Shown in pieces: positions 22,253-31,803 of a stretch of DNA of 64,000 nt. The DNA lies in NCBI RefSeq assembly GCF_950295315.1, contig NW_026647366.1:26001-90000 (forward strand), read 5' to 3'. Under the pieces are notes generated by a model. That model was not told where the DNA came from and made no database searches. It saw only the letters and a program-made list of their open reading frames with translations. Every line of letters begins with the position of its first letter. Positions within the stretch are counted from its first letter, which is position 1. The position numbers and the translations under genes are program-made. Source of the stretch: Erinaceus europaeus (lineage: Eukaryota; Chordata; Mammalia; Eulipotyphla; Erinaceidae).

Positions 22253-22971
22253 GCCCAGTCTCACAGCTGCCCTGGATATGCAACTCTGGGGCTCCCGGAG
22301 CATAGGACCCCACTTCCCTCTGTCCCTGACACACAAGAGCCCCCTCACAGCCCCTCCTGGACCGCAGAGCCAGTAGCAAGAGTTTCCAAAAGCCCCTAAT
22401 CATGCAATTACACCATCGTCTATAATTAAGGACTATTGGATAAGACATAATTGGGGACTTTTTAAAACCCCTCAGAAAGCACTTTTAAAAAAATGTGATT
22501 GCAATGAAAAGAAGGCAACTCCAGCTCCCCAGCCGCAGAGGCCCAGACCCTGCAGTCAGCCAGAGCGGCCCCCGGCCCCAGCTCTCTGGGCCCACAGCCT
22601 CGCAGAACCCAGCCCAGAAGCTTCCAGCTCAGGCAGGGGGCCACAGGGAGACCCCAGGAGAGGACCCAGCCCCCAGCTGCTCAGCCAGGCCTATCCCGGC
22701 CACAGGTGCCAAGTCTAGGACAGCGGCGACCAGCCAGATGCGAGGGCCCCAGAAGGAGGCTCAGAGCTGCCTCTGCAGAAGCCCCAAGGCCCAAGGCAGG
22801 GAGCCCTGGGGTGAGAGGCTTCTGCCCTGCCCCCACCCACACTCCGGCCCTGTGCCCTCCAGACTGAGCCCGGCCTGTCTTCTCCTGTCCCCAGCTAAGC
22901 CCTCTGGCCCATCCCCTGTCCACGTCTCCTCCGCTCTGTCTTCTCACTGGCTGTGTTACCAGAGTTCCCAG
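22253..22971. other. Unassigned; short AT-rich conserved-like patch
   Basis: 22375-22515 is AT-rich with CATGCAATTACACC, CTATAATTAAGG and GACATAATTGGGG and may be a short regulatory element. The remainder is GC-rich without a call. Confidence 0.4.
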
Positions 22972-23325
22972 GCAGATGGCCAGGACACCCCTTGTTCCCA
23001 GGCAGGGACAGGACACCCCAGAATCCTGGGCAGAGACAGACACCCTGGATTACTAGACAGAGAGATGGACACCCTAGGTTTCCAGGCAGAGACAGGACAC
23101 CCCAGAATCCCAGGCAGACAGACACCCTGAGTTCCCAGGCAGAGAGATGGACACCCTGGGTTCCCAGGCAGAGAGACAGGACACCCCAGAATCCCAGGCA
23201 GATACAGACCCTGGATTCCCAGGCAGAGACAGGACACCCCAGAATCCCAGGCAGAGACAGGACACCCCAGAATCCCAGGCAGATACAGACCCTGGGTTCC
23301 CAGGCAGAGACAGGACACCCTCAGG
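22972..23325. repeat. 28-bp-class minisatellite
   Basis: About 12 units combining ACACCCCAGAATCCCAGGC and AGAGACAGG, with variants ending CTGGATT or CTGGGTTCCC. The dominant 28-bp unit is two 14-mers, a periodicity also seen at 38.7 and 48.7 kb. Confidence 0.9.
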
Positions 23326-23377
23326 CTGGGATGCAGGACTAAAAGCTTCCCTCTACAGCCTGGGCCCTGGCTAGGAC

Positions 23378-23476
23378 GTCCACCATCACCACTGCTATTC
23401 AGCACAGCCCTGGAGGCCCTCACCATTGCAGCCAGGCAAGAAAAAGGTATCAGAGATCTTAGAAAGGGGGAGATCA
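23378..23476 (+). mobile_element. L1 ORF2 fragment, piece 1
   Basis: One frame reads SPLLF, then ALEAL and RQEKGIRDLRKGE, matching the reverse-transcriptase region of mammalian L1 ORF2 just before the catalytic box. The right edge is broken by a G1 SINE. Confidence 0.8.
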
Positions 23477-23697
23477 GGGTGGCCAGGGAGGTGGCACATC
23501 TGGTTGAGCTCACACGTTACAGGGCACAAGGACTCAGGTTCAAACCCCATGTCCCCACCTGCAGGGGGGAAGCCTTGCAAGTGGTGAGGCAGGGCTGCAG
23601 GCGTCTCTCTGTCTCTTCCCCTCTCTGTCTTCCCCTTCCTCACAATTTCTGGCTGTCTCTATCTAATAATTAAAGATAATAAAAATTTGAAGAAAAA
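23477..23697 (+). mobile_element. G1 SINE inserted in L1 ORF2
   Basis: Head GGCCAGGGAGGTGGCACATC, B box GGTTCAAACCCC, CACCTGCAGGGGGGAAGCC core, CT-rich stretch, and tail with AATAATTAAAGATAATAAAA then oligo-A. L1 coding sequence resumes directly after it. Confidence 0.88.
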
Positions 23698-23815
23698 AAA
23701 AGTCAAGCTGTCACTGTTCGCTGTTGACATGATGATATAGCTGGAGAAACCCAAAGACTCCAGTAACAGACTGCTGGAAATAATAAGTTCAGTAAAGTAG
23801 CAAGATACAAAAAGA
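23698..23815 (+). mobile_element. L1 ORF2 fragment, piece 2 (mutated catalytic box)
   Basis: Translates as EVKLSLF then A-V-D-M-M, where active L1 has F-A-D-D-M. The first catalytic Asp is therefore Val (codon 23723-23725), and a TAG follows a few codons later. It continues with NPKDS-type and LLEIIS-FSKVA-type text. Inactive remnant. Confidence 0.85.
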
Positions 23816-23860
23816 TTGACTGACTGATTGACTGATTGACTGATTGATTGATTGATTGGT
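23816..23860. repeat. (TGAT/TGAC)n microsatellite
   Basis: About eleven TGAY units. Confidence 0.9.
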
Positions 23861-23865
23861 TTTTA

Positions 23866-24060
23866 GCACTGCTGGGGTCTCACTGCTTGGAGCTGACTTT
23901 TTCAGAAAGGTACAGAGACAGAGACAGAGAGGCAGAGAGAAAGTGACTACCCCGCAGTGTGCTGGGATCCAGGCTGCACCCTCACTGGGTGAGATCTCCC
24001 AGTGAGTTTGGGGGGAAGTGTCCGCAGACACCCTCAGGCCTGTCCAGTGAGCTCTCCCCA
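23866..24060 (-). mobile_element. Diverged SINE (G4-like)
   Basis: A tail-side module TTTTTAGCACTGCTGGGGTC, a purine block of CAGAGACAGAGAGG type, then GGGATCCAGGCTGCACCC, a weak reversed B box. Head not resolved. Confidence 0.45.
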
Positions 24061-24204
24061 GCACAGAGACAGTCTAAGGGGCCTGAAATGCCTGACGGGA
24101 GAAGAAAAGGCCAACTTCCTTCAGCTGCAAGCAAGATCATGTAACACAGAAACTGCCCTCAGTGCTACAGGCTCAAGTTTGCCGAAGAAAGGTTAGTTTA
24201 AAAG

Positions 24205-24503
24205 AATTAGTTACAGTCGGGCGGTAGCGCAGCCGGTTAAGCACACGCGGCACAAAGCACAAGGACCGGCGTAAGGATCCCGGTTCGAGCCCCCGGCTCC
24301 CCACCTGCAGGGGAGTCGCTTCCCAGGTGGTGAAGCAGGTCTGCAGGTGTCTGTCTTTCTCTCCCCCTCTCTGTCTTCCCCTCTTCTCTCCATTTCTCTC
24401 TGTCATGTCCAACAACGATGACATCAATGACAACAATAACTACAACAATAAAACAACAAGGGCAACAAAAGGGAAAATAAATAAAATAAAATAATTAGTT
24501 ACA
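24205..24503 (+). mobile_element. Young full-length G1 SINE with 11-bp target duplication
   Basis: The body at 24216-24492 has an A box around TAGCGCAGCCGG, B box GGTTCGAGCCC, CACCTGCAGGGGAGTCGC core, CT-rich stretch, an ACAACAATAAAACAAC region and an AAATAAATAAAATAAAAT tail. Exact AATTAGTTACA copies flank it at 24205-24215 and 24493-24503. The target is L1-derived sequence. Confidence 0.95.
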
Positions 24504-24565
24504 TTTCTACATGCCAGCAGTGAAATGTCGGTACATAAAAAATACTAAGAAGAAGTTGTAAATTG
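24504..24565 (+). mobile_element. L1 ORF2 fragment, piece 3 (tentative)
   Basis: One frame reads TFLHASSEMS then HKKY, resembling the FLYxNNELS segment of L1 ORF2 that normally follows piece 2. The right boundary is uncertain. Confidence 0.5.
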
Positions 24566-24699
24566 CAGTTTTAGCATGAGGACCAGCTCCTGGGGAAGTC
24601 GATGGGAGGCCAGATGCAGAGCTGGCAGGCATGGGGTCCAGGCATCAGAGTAGGGGCTCTGCTTCTCTCCCAGGAAGCAGACAGACACGTCTCTGTGCC

Positions 24700-24840
24700 T
24701 GTTGATTCTGCAGAAGATGCTCCTGCCTGAGGCTCTGAGGCCCCAGTTTCAACCCCAGTACCGCCATCAGCCAGCGCTCAGCAGGGCTCTGGGCTCTCCA
24801 TAACTGTCATTAAAATTAAATAAGTAAAAATTAAAAGAGA
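24700..24840 (+). mobile_element. G2 SINE
   Basis: CTGCCTGAGGCTCTGAGG, B-box-like GTTTCAACCCC, CCATCAGCCAGCGCTCAGC and AGGGCTCTGG, ending in an AAATTAAATAAGTAAAAATT tail. Confidence 0.85.
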
Positions 24841-25044
24841 GAGAGGGGACCGAGCATCTCTGGGGCAAGGTGCTGTGTGTGACAGAAGGTGAGACACTGC
24901 CCAGGGAGGCGCCACGTCTGCCTGAAGGGTGGGCCCGTGGCCAGAGGACACCCCAGACGCGAGCAGAGAAAGCACGCAGACTCGGCACTTCTCGACCTGT
25001 GTTGTTTTCTGACCACAGAAAGCTGTCCATTTAAAACACATTCC

Positions 25045-25258
25045 TTCCGAGTGAGCCCAAGGACCCAGGTTCGAGCTGAGCCCACACCTGCAGGGGAGAC
25101 AGTTCATGAGCAGTAAAGCAAAACTCTCTCTCTCTCTCTCTCTATCCCCCTTCCCCCTACTTCTCTCTGTCTCTATCCAATAAAAATCAGGGTTACAATG
25201 TGGCTGCCAGGAGCAGTGGAGTCATAGTGCAGGCACCCAGCCCCAGTGATCATTCTAA
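25045..25258 (+). mobile_element. G1c composite SINE, 5' truncated
   Basis: B box GGTTCGAGCTG, CACACCTGCAGGGGAGACAG, (CT)n at 25119-25143, CTATCCAATAAAAATC and then the 3' module GCCAGGAGCAGTGGAGTC plus GCACCCAGCCCCAGTGATC. Confidence 0.82.
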
Positions 25259-25289
25259 AACAAAGCGTGTGCTCAATGCATTCCTTTAG

Positions 25290-25440
25290 AGCAGGGGAGA
25301 CCTTAGTCCCTAGGGCACATGACTTGCTAATATGTCAACCCCTGCACCACATGGGAGGGCCACATGGTACCAGGGGAACCTCACTGCTGTGGCGTTTCTC
25401 CTTATCAGTTTGTCTGTCTCTCTGTGTGAACTGTAAACAT
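25290..25440 (+). mobile_element. Diverged SINE (G4)
   Basis: CACCACATGGGAGGGCCAC, GGTACCAGGGGAACCTC and CACTGCTGTGGCGTTTCTCC, then a CT/TG-rich end. It parallels 26925-27085 in layout. Confidence 0.5.
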
Positions 25441-25449
25441 CACGAGTTA

Positions 25450-25690
25450 GCCAGGAGCTGGGTGGTGGCGCACCTCGGTTGGGCGCACAGGTTACAGTGC
25501 ACCAGGACCCAGGTTCAAGCCTCTGGTCCCCACCTGCAGGGGAAAAGCTTCACAAGTGGTGAAGCAGGGCTGTAGGTGTCTCTCTGTCTCTCTCCCTCTA
25601 CATCCCTCCTTCCCTTTCTATTTCTGGCTGTCTCTATCCAATAAATAAATAAATAAATAAAGATCATAAACATTTCAACAACAACAACAG
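25450..25690 (+). mobile_element. G1 SINE, near full length
   Basis: AGGAGCTGGGTGGTGGCGC head, B box GGTTCAAGCCT, CACCTGCAGGGGAAAAGC core, CT-rich stretch, CTATCCAATAAATAAATAAA and an ACAACAACAACAG end. Confidence 0.9.
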
Positions 25691-26060
25691 AAGAGAACAA
25701 GCCAGCTCAGAAGCCGTGGGATCTCGCCTGCTTGAGGCCACGGCTCTGAAATGGTGGCAGGACGTTCCTGCCTCTAACTCTGTGAAAGGCGACTCACACA
25801 GCCCACAGAGATCTGACAGGGAACGGCACCGTCTCCTCTGTGCTCTGGCCTGCCCGGACCCGGGTGTCCTCTAAGAGTCACAGGAGCCTCTGTGGTCCTG
25901 GCTTCTGGAAACTGGAGGCTGGGCTCCTTCCTGGGCACCGGGGAGCTCACTGTCACTGTGCTCACTGTTGCCCTCTCGGAGCACACAAGTCCGTGTCCGC
26001 TCGCGTCTCGTCTCTGCGTGTGCGCCTGTCCGTGGTGCCGGTTGCCTCTTAACCTTTGAT
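25691..26060. other. Unassigned sequence
   Basis: GC-rich and single-copy-looking. No gene or repeat call. Confidence 0.4.
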
Positions 26061-26520
26061 GTCCTGCCCAGTGAGCGAGGCCGACTGACATCTTCACAAA
26101 ACTCTGCGTTTCTGCAACATTCTATTTTCCACAGGAAATGAATATGCAAGGGAAAACATGATGTGACTGTCCCAGTGGGGAAAAGGTGTAATCTTAGATA
26201 TAAATAGCTAGGCGAGAGATAGTATTATTTTCTCTTGTCCTCTGCAACGTGATATTCAGGGAATTAAAATCACACCCGCACTTCTCCTTTATTAAACTAA
26301 TAATTCGAGAAGCTAAGCAAAAGGAAAAAATTGCCGTGGAATTATAATGGGAATAATGGTATCTTTCTTTCTCAAGCAGATGAAGGCAGTCTGCCACGGG
26401 AAAGGAGGGAGATTGTTCACCAGGGAATACAGCATTTGAATTCCAATTTCATAATTTGAAAGCGTCCTTTAAACATACAAAAGAGTCGAGGCTCCGAAGA
26501 CAGGCTGTTTGTTGTCAAAA
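26061..26520. other. Strong conserved-element-like island
   Basis: AT-rich and non-repetitive. It holds GAATATGCAAGGG, a MEF2/TATA-like TATAAATAG at 26199-26207, TTATTAAACTAATAATTCG, ATTGCCGTGGAATTATAATG and TTTCATAATTTGAAAGC. The density of homeodomain-type cores and lack of mobile DNA suggest constraint. This is inference; no alignment was possible. Confidence 0.5.
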
Positions 26521-26924
26521 CCGGGGCATCCTCGGAGCCCGGAGTCTGGCAGCCTGGCCGCCCGTCTGCTCCGCAGCTCAGATGACGGCTCATCATAAAA
26601 ATAGGAGCCCACGATGAAGCCTCCTTTTGGCTTGGAGACGTGCTGTCAGGAGTCGCTGAATAGATCGCAAGGCGTTCGTTCCCTCAGTGCTCCCTCAGCG
26701 TCCCGGGAGAGTGTGCGGAGAGCACGGAGCGCGGTGTCCTCTGACCGGCTTCTCCTGACACGCTGCACACGGGGCCGACCAGGGGCGGCCAAGGCCCAGC
26801 CTCCGATTCTGCTCCCGCGCCCTCAGAGCCCCTGGCACACTCGGGGCTGCTCAGACCGGGCAGGCGGCAGCTTCTGACGGGCTTCTACGACGTGAGGACA
26901 TGGTCCTAAAGCCGCCCTGTGAGG
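26521..26924. other. Unassigned GC-rich sequence
   Basis: CpG-containing GC-rich flank of the island, without exon or repeat evidence. Confidence 0.4.
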
Positions 26925-27085
26925 CTGTGGGGCTGGGGTTCAAGCCCCCGCACGTGGGAGCCCCACATATGGACCAGGGGAGTTCCATGGGCCTGTGCCT
27001 GTCCTCTCATTCCCATTCTCTCTCTCTCTCTCGCTCGCTCTGCTTGATCCCCCCCCCCCAATCAAATAAATAAACATGTTAAAAA
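26925..27085 (+). mobile_element. SINE, G4 type
   Basis: B-box-like GGGTTCAAGCCCCCG, CACGTGGGAGCCCCACATA, (CT)n at 27018-27033, an oligo-C run and tail AATCAAATAAATAAACATG. Confidence 0.7.
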
Positions 27086-27094
27086 CGGGCCCTT

Positions 27095-27215
27095 TGGTGA
27101 TTAGCCTTTTTGGCTATTCCGCACTGTGCTGCTGTGAGCACGGCTGGGTCGGTGTGTCTGGTTCCTTAGGACCTGTCCTCAGGAGATGAGTTGCAGGGCC
27201 ACAGGGCAGCACATA
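27095..27215 (-). mobile_element. L1 3' end fragment, antisense
   Basis: GCCTTTTTGGCTATTCCGC, TGCTGCTGTGAGCACG and CCTCAGGAGATGAGTTGC parallel the antisense of the mammalian L1 3' region (normally a GGCTATT...TGCTGCTATGAAC type). Confidence 0.55.
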
Positions 27216-27719
27216 AAAACACATCAGAAAGGACAGAAACAGCAGATGCTGGAGAGGTGGAGAGAGCAGCCTGGGGAACCCTGGAAGGCTAGAAGGGGAC
27301 CCGACCTCTAGCGAGGCCTCTGGTCCTGTAAGAGACAGAACACACGTGGAACTGGAGGGGCTGCTGAGAAAAATGAGATGAAAGGTAGCTGGCCACCAGA
27401 TGGGTTCACACAGGTGTAGAGTCTGGAGAACTGAACTTGCAAAGAAATCAGACAAAAGAAATCCCGTGGAGCACAGAGGTGAGCAGGCTGAGACCGTGAG
27501 ACCCAGAGGCTGCTGAGGTGGGGACCAGGCCTGCCGTTCATAGTCCTAACAGCCACCATCACTTGCAGATAAAATGGGACTTGAGAACGGCAGAGTGACA
27601 TTGCCAGTCCTCTCCTGAGGCTCCACACACACCGTCACCACCAGGGTCTCATGGCTGTGAGCCAGCATTTCCACATGGGAGAGAGACAGAGGCACCCCAC
27701 AGCCTCCTGCACATGGCAA
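27216..27719. other. Unassigned sequence
   Basis: Balanced composition with purine-rich patches. It may contain old transposon sequence that I cannot name. Confidence 0.35.
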
Positions 27720-28365
27720 TGCAGGTGAGACACGCAGGTGGGCCACGTAGGAGACCTGCCCAGGTGAGCCACGCAGGTGAGTTGCCAAGGTGAGCCCCCA
27801 GGTGAGTCCCCAAGTGAGTTGCCCAGGTGAGCCCCCAGGTGAGTCACACAGATGATTCCCCAGGTGAGCCCCCAGGTGAGTTACCCAGGTGATCCCCTAG
27901 GTGAGCCCCCAGGTGATCCCCCAGGTGATTCCCCCAGGTGATTCCCCAGGTGATTCCCCAGGTGAGCCCCCAGGTGATTCCCCCAGGTGAGTTACCCAGG
28001 TGATCCCCCAGGTGATTCCCCCAGGTGAGTTACCCAGGTGAGCCCCCAGGTGATTCCCCCAGGTGAGTTACCCAGGTGATCCCCCAGGTGATTCCCCAGG
28101 TGAGCCCCCAAGTGAGTTACCCAGGTGAGTCACACAGGTGATTCCCCCAGGTAAGCCCCCAGGTGATTCCCCAGGTGAGCCCCAGGTGATTCCCCCAGGT
28201 GATTCCCCAGGTGAGCCCCCAAGTGAGTTACCCAGGTGAGCCCCCAGGTGATTCCCCCAGGTGATTCCCCAGGTGAGCCCCCAAGTGAGTTACCCAGGTG
28301 ATCCCCCAGGTGAGCCCCCAGGTGAGCCCCCAGGTGAGTCACACAGGTGACCCTCCAGGTGAGCT
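27720..28365. repeat. 12-13-bp minisatellite rich in CAGGTG E-boxes
   Basis: Units alternate CCCCCAGGTGATT, CCCCAGGTGAGCC and ACCCAGGTGAGTT. By my count there are about 43 CAGGTG hexamers in 650 bp. CAGGTG is the E-box core favoured by ZEB/SNAIL-type zinc-finger and some bHLH factors. CAGGTGAGT also matches the 5' splice-site consensus, although no exon is evident. Confidence 0.95.
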
Positions 28366-28784
28366 ACCTCGCCAACCCTATGCCAGCACCTTGAAACCCC
28401 TCACGGGGCGTCCCTCTGCCTGATGGAAACAAACTCTTCCCTGGAGTGACTTGTGGTGTCCTCCGCCCACCTCCCTGAGTCCTCTCATCCCTCAGCCCCA
28501 GCTGGAGGGACACAGGGCCCGGGGGGGGGGGTGCTCCCTGCAGCCCAAGGTGGACACTCACACCTGCGGTCGGTGGGTTTGGCCACATCCTACATGGAGC
28601 AGGGATTCTCTTTATTCCAGGGAGCTGAGACCCACCCACGTCAACTCCACCGCTCAGGTCCTCTTTCCACCCAGAGAGACAGAGAAAGAGGAGACAGAGA
28701 CAGACAGGGAGAGACCATTTCTTAAGTGAAGTCAGGAAGCAGATGGATGCCACATCACAGGTTCATATTTCTGTGTGACACATC
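28366..28784. other. Unassigned; oligo-G and purine patches
   Basis: Contains a G-run near 28519-28531 and an AGAGACAGAGAAAGAGG patch at 28673-28715. No gene. Confidence 0.4.
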
Positions 28785-28930
28785 TTATTTCTTTTGGAGA
28801 GAGACACCTGCAGCCCTGCTCCCCCGCTCGTGAAGCCTTCTCCCTGCAGGTGGGGAGCTGGGGCTTGAACCCGGGTCCTTGTGCACCATGCAGTATGCAC
28901 TCAGCCGGGAGCACGGCCACTCAGCCCCTA
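28785..28930 (-). mobile_element. G1 SINE, 3' truncated
   Basis: AGAGAGACACCTGCAGCCC, CTCCCTGCAGGTGGGGAGC, GCTTGAACCCGGG (reversed B box) and a head ending CACTCAGCCCC. Confidence 0.82.
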
Positions 28931-29169
28931 TTTCTGTTTCCCGACCATGGGCGGCCATGGCTGTGGGCCCCAGGGTCTGAGAGGGCTGGGCGGCTGTCTC
29001 CACAGCCGGGTGGGGACCAGACCGCCCCCAGGTGCCAGAGTGAGGGTCCCCCGGGGGCAGACGGGTTCTGGGGGGACGTCGCGGCAAGGCCAGCTCATCC
29101 ACGTGGAGAGGCAGCTCCCCACGCCCTCTGTGAGCCGAGCCCAGGGGAGCGGGAAGGAGAAGAAAGGAG

Positions 29170-29700
29170 GTAATTTTCTTTGAGGTAAGCGGTGCCGCCG
29201 TTTATTAAATAAATTTATATAAGATTTTCCTCCTGGAGAACCAAGAGGCGCGAGCTCACCGTAATCAAGATGTCTTAATTCCGTGACAAAAACATACACA
29301 CAGATTAATGAAGCCCGCCGACACGCTTTATAAAGGGCAGATTGCTTATCGATCTATATCAAAATTTTCATGCTAATCCCAGCCCAGAGATAGAGTCTCT
29401 GGGATCAGAGTTAATAATCTGATGGCAGGGCTGTCCCGGACAATTCCGCCCGGTGTGAGGTCTAATCAGGGCCCGTCAGCTCGGCCGGCGTTCACGGGCG
29501 CCGGGTCCCTAGTCCCTGCCAGCGGGCGACAGTGATGGAAGATATGATGGAGGCGTGTTGACAAATTAGATTTTTACATTTCAGAGGCCATTTGCTGAGG
29601 TGTTGGTGTCTGCGCCGCGGCCTGATTGTGGAATTCCGGAGGTGCTGGGGGCCAATCTCTTTGTCCGGGTTTGTCTTTCCTCTGACCTCGGGCAGCACAG
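29170..29700. other. Strong conserved-element-like island
   Basis: AT-rich unique sequence. It has GTTTATTAAATAAATTTATA, CAGATTAATGAAGC, GATCGATCT-like text near 29350, an octamer-like ATGCTAAT at 29370-29377 overlapping a bicoid-type TAATCC, and GAGTTAATAATCTGATGG. 29460-29520 is a GC-rich break; 29525-29640 resumes the same character. Probably a distal regulatory element, inferred from composition only. Confidence 0.5.
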
Positions 29701-30514
29701 TGGCTGATGGGGATCCCAGTCTCGCTGTGGACGGTGGGGGCGGGGGGACCAGGTCAGGCGTGGAGGGACGGACAGGCAGAAGGACAGACAGCCGCCCCTT
29801 GCAGCCGGAGGGCTCGCCCACATCTAGGCCCGTGGCCTCAGGCGTCTGCGGGGGGCTCCAGGGGCTCCTCAGAAGTTGGGCAGACGGGGAGGTGCCCTGG
29901 GCTCACGCTAGGACAGGAAGCCAGTTGGCTTTGTTCTCGGCTCTCGAGTAGGATTCGGTGTGGCCCTCCCCGAGTGGAGTGCTGATGGGCCGGTTCCGGG
30001 CTTGTTCTGGCTGCCACGACGATTGAACTGCATAGGTTCAAAACAGCACGTGCTGACAGTTAGGCATTCGGTCCACCTCCGTGGCGTGACTCTCCATAGT
30101 GAGGTCATAATCAGCTCAGCTCTATTTTTAAAATCAAAAGAGAAAATAAAAAATAAGAAAGGTGCGTGCTCTTCCAGGTAAAGAATAAAAATGCAGACGC
30201 CAGGCCAGAGAGGCCTGGGCCTGGGGCGCACCACAGCCCGGCCCACCCTCTGCTTCTGGCTTCACAGGCCTGGGGGAGAGGCCGCTGGGTCCTGGGAGGA
30301 TGCCGAGCGGTGGCCCTGGGGCTCGGGTCACCTGCCGTCACGCTGTCCCCTCAGGCTGGTCTCTCTGGCTGCCCACTGCCCCTCTGTCCCCTCCACAGCC
30401 TTGCTGAGGGTCACAAGGATCGATTGATATATATCCTTTTAGAAGATGCCTGGATTTTCATGCCTCTCCCTTCCTTCAAAAGACTGTAAGACCAGACTCC
30501 TCTGAATGATGCTT
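29701..30514. other. Unassigned sequence
   Basis: GC-rich with an AT-rich run near 30115-30190. No repeat or exon recognised. Confidence 0.4.
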
Positions 30515-30690
30515 CCTAAAAATGTTTTATTATTTTAATGAAGAGAGATACAGAGAGAAATACCCAGAGCCTGGAGTCCTCCTGAGCTCTGGCTGACGGT
30601 GGTGCTGGGGCTGCGACCTAGGGCCTCTGAGCCTCCGAGCGTCAGGCGCAGGGTCTGTGTGCAGAGGCCCTGGGCCACCTCCTCAGCCCT
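30515..30690 (-). mobile_element. G2 SINE
   Basis: A reversed tail (TTTTATTATTTTAATGAAGA), CTCCTGAGCTCTGGCTGACG, GGTGCTGGGGCTGCGACC and a TGCAGAGGCCCTGGGCCACC head. Confidence 0.8.
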
Positions 30691-31509
30691 CGTTGATGCT
30701 GCGTTCTGTCCAACCAGGGCAGACCCCCCCCCCGAGTACCCCAACACAGAGCAGAATAAAGAAGGGAACACGGGGAGAAGGCAGCTCTGGACACCCCGGC
30801 CTCTGGTCATTGACACCAAGAGCAAGGCTGTGGGCTGTGGGGTGGAGACGGCTTGGCTCTCGCCCCAGTGAGGAGGAGGAAGCTGGGCATCTGCTGGGCA
30901 CAAGGAGGAGAGAGAAGGCTCCCGACACGCCCTCAGCCAGAGTGCGCAGCCCAGCTTCCATCCTCCCTGTGGACTCACCAGAGCCGGGCTGGGCTGGGTC
31001 CTTCCCCTGTTAATAAGCACAGCGCCCTTAAAGCCAGCCCACGGCCAGCAGAGAAGCAATCATCGTCCCCGTCCCGAGCCCCAGAAAAATCCTGGTCCAG
31101 GCTCCCAGAGCGGGGAAATGTCAGGGGACGACGAGAGGACTCTGAACCCAACTCCAACAGGACCCGGAGAGAGAAGAGGGAAAAGGGAGGGACATTTGGA
31201 TGAGGTAACAGGCGCGGGTGTGACTCAGAGAGGAGGAGAAGGCAGAGCCACAGGAAAATGGGCAGATATATATAAATACAGACAGCCACAGAAATGACAG
31301 TCAGCCCATCTCTGTGAGCTTGGCAGAAACACTGCAGCTGTCAGGGGAGGGGACGGGGACACAGAGCTCTGAGGGTGGGAGCCGCGTGGGACTGCATGCC
31401 TGCTTTCTCGTGACTTTGTAAGTTGATATTAAGTCACTAATGAAGAGGAGAAAAGAAGCACTGAGACTGCTCTCGTCAGTCTTGTAGCTCTCAAAACACT
31501 TGGGTTCTG
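30691..31509. other. Unassigned sequence
   Basis: GC-rich to balanced, with an oligo-C run near 30726. 31255-31300 is AT-rich. No call. Confidence 0.4.
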
Positions 31510-31760
31510 CTCTTGTTTAATGCTGTTTAGTGAAAGAAAGAGAGAGACAGAGAGAGAGAGAGAAGAAGGAGAAGAAGAAGAAGAAGAAGAAGAAGAAGAA
31601 GAAGAAGAAGAAGAAGAAGAAGAAGAAGAAGAGGAAAAACAAAGGAGGGAAGATCTATACAGACAAAGAGAAAGTGAAAGAGGGAACAGCACTTAAGCTT
31701 CCTCCAGTGTGGTGAGGACCAGGCTTGAATCCGGGTCTGGCCCATGGTGACACAGCCACT
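31510..31760 (-). mobile_element. SINE (G4) carrying a GAA expansion
   Basis: The purine block AAAGAAAGAGAGAGACAGAG runs into the GAA array. Beyond it come AGCACTTAAGCTTCCTCC, GTGTGGTGAGGACCAGG and CTTGAATCCGGGTC (reversed B box). Confidence 0.6.
31561..31632. repeat. (GAA)n microsatellite
   Basis: About 21 perfect GAA triplets from 31570, within the purine block of a minus-strand SINE. Confidence 0.95.
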
Positions 31761-31803
31761 GCCCCCATGGGCCGGCTCCTCTGCTCTCTGTCCTTCCAAC
31801 CGC

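Noticed and set aside
24216..24300. Functional tRNA gene (A and B boxes present)
   Set aside because: The boxes belong to the head of a full-length SINE with CT-rich body, A-rich tail and target duplications. The head does not fold into a complete cloverleaf with mature-tRNA features.
27720..28365. A series of real exons ending in CAGGTGAGT
   Set aside because: The splice-donor-like text is part of a 12-13-bp tandem unit. No matching acceptors or coding frames.
31561..31632. The GAA array as the tail of the neighbouring retrotransposon
   Set aside because: Copy 1 is on the minus strand, so its AAG tail reads CTT on the plus strand (31816-31824). The GAA array has the wrong orientation and lies outside the target duplication.
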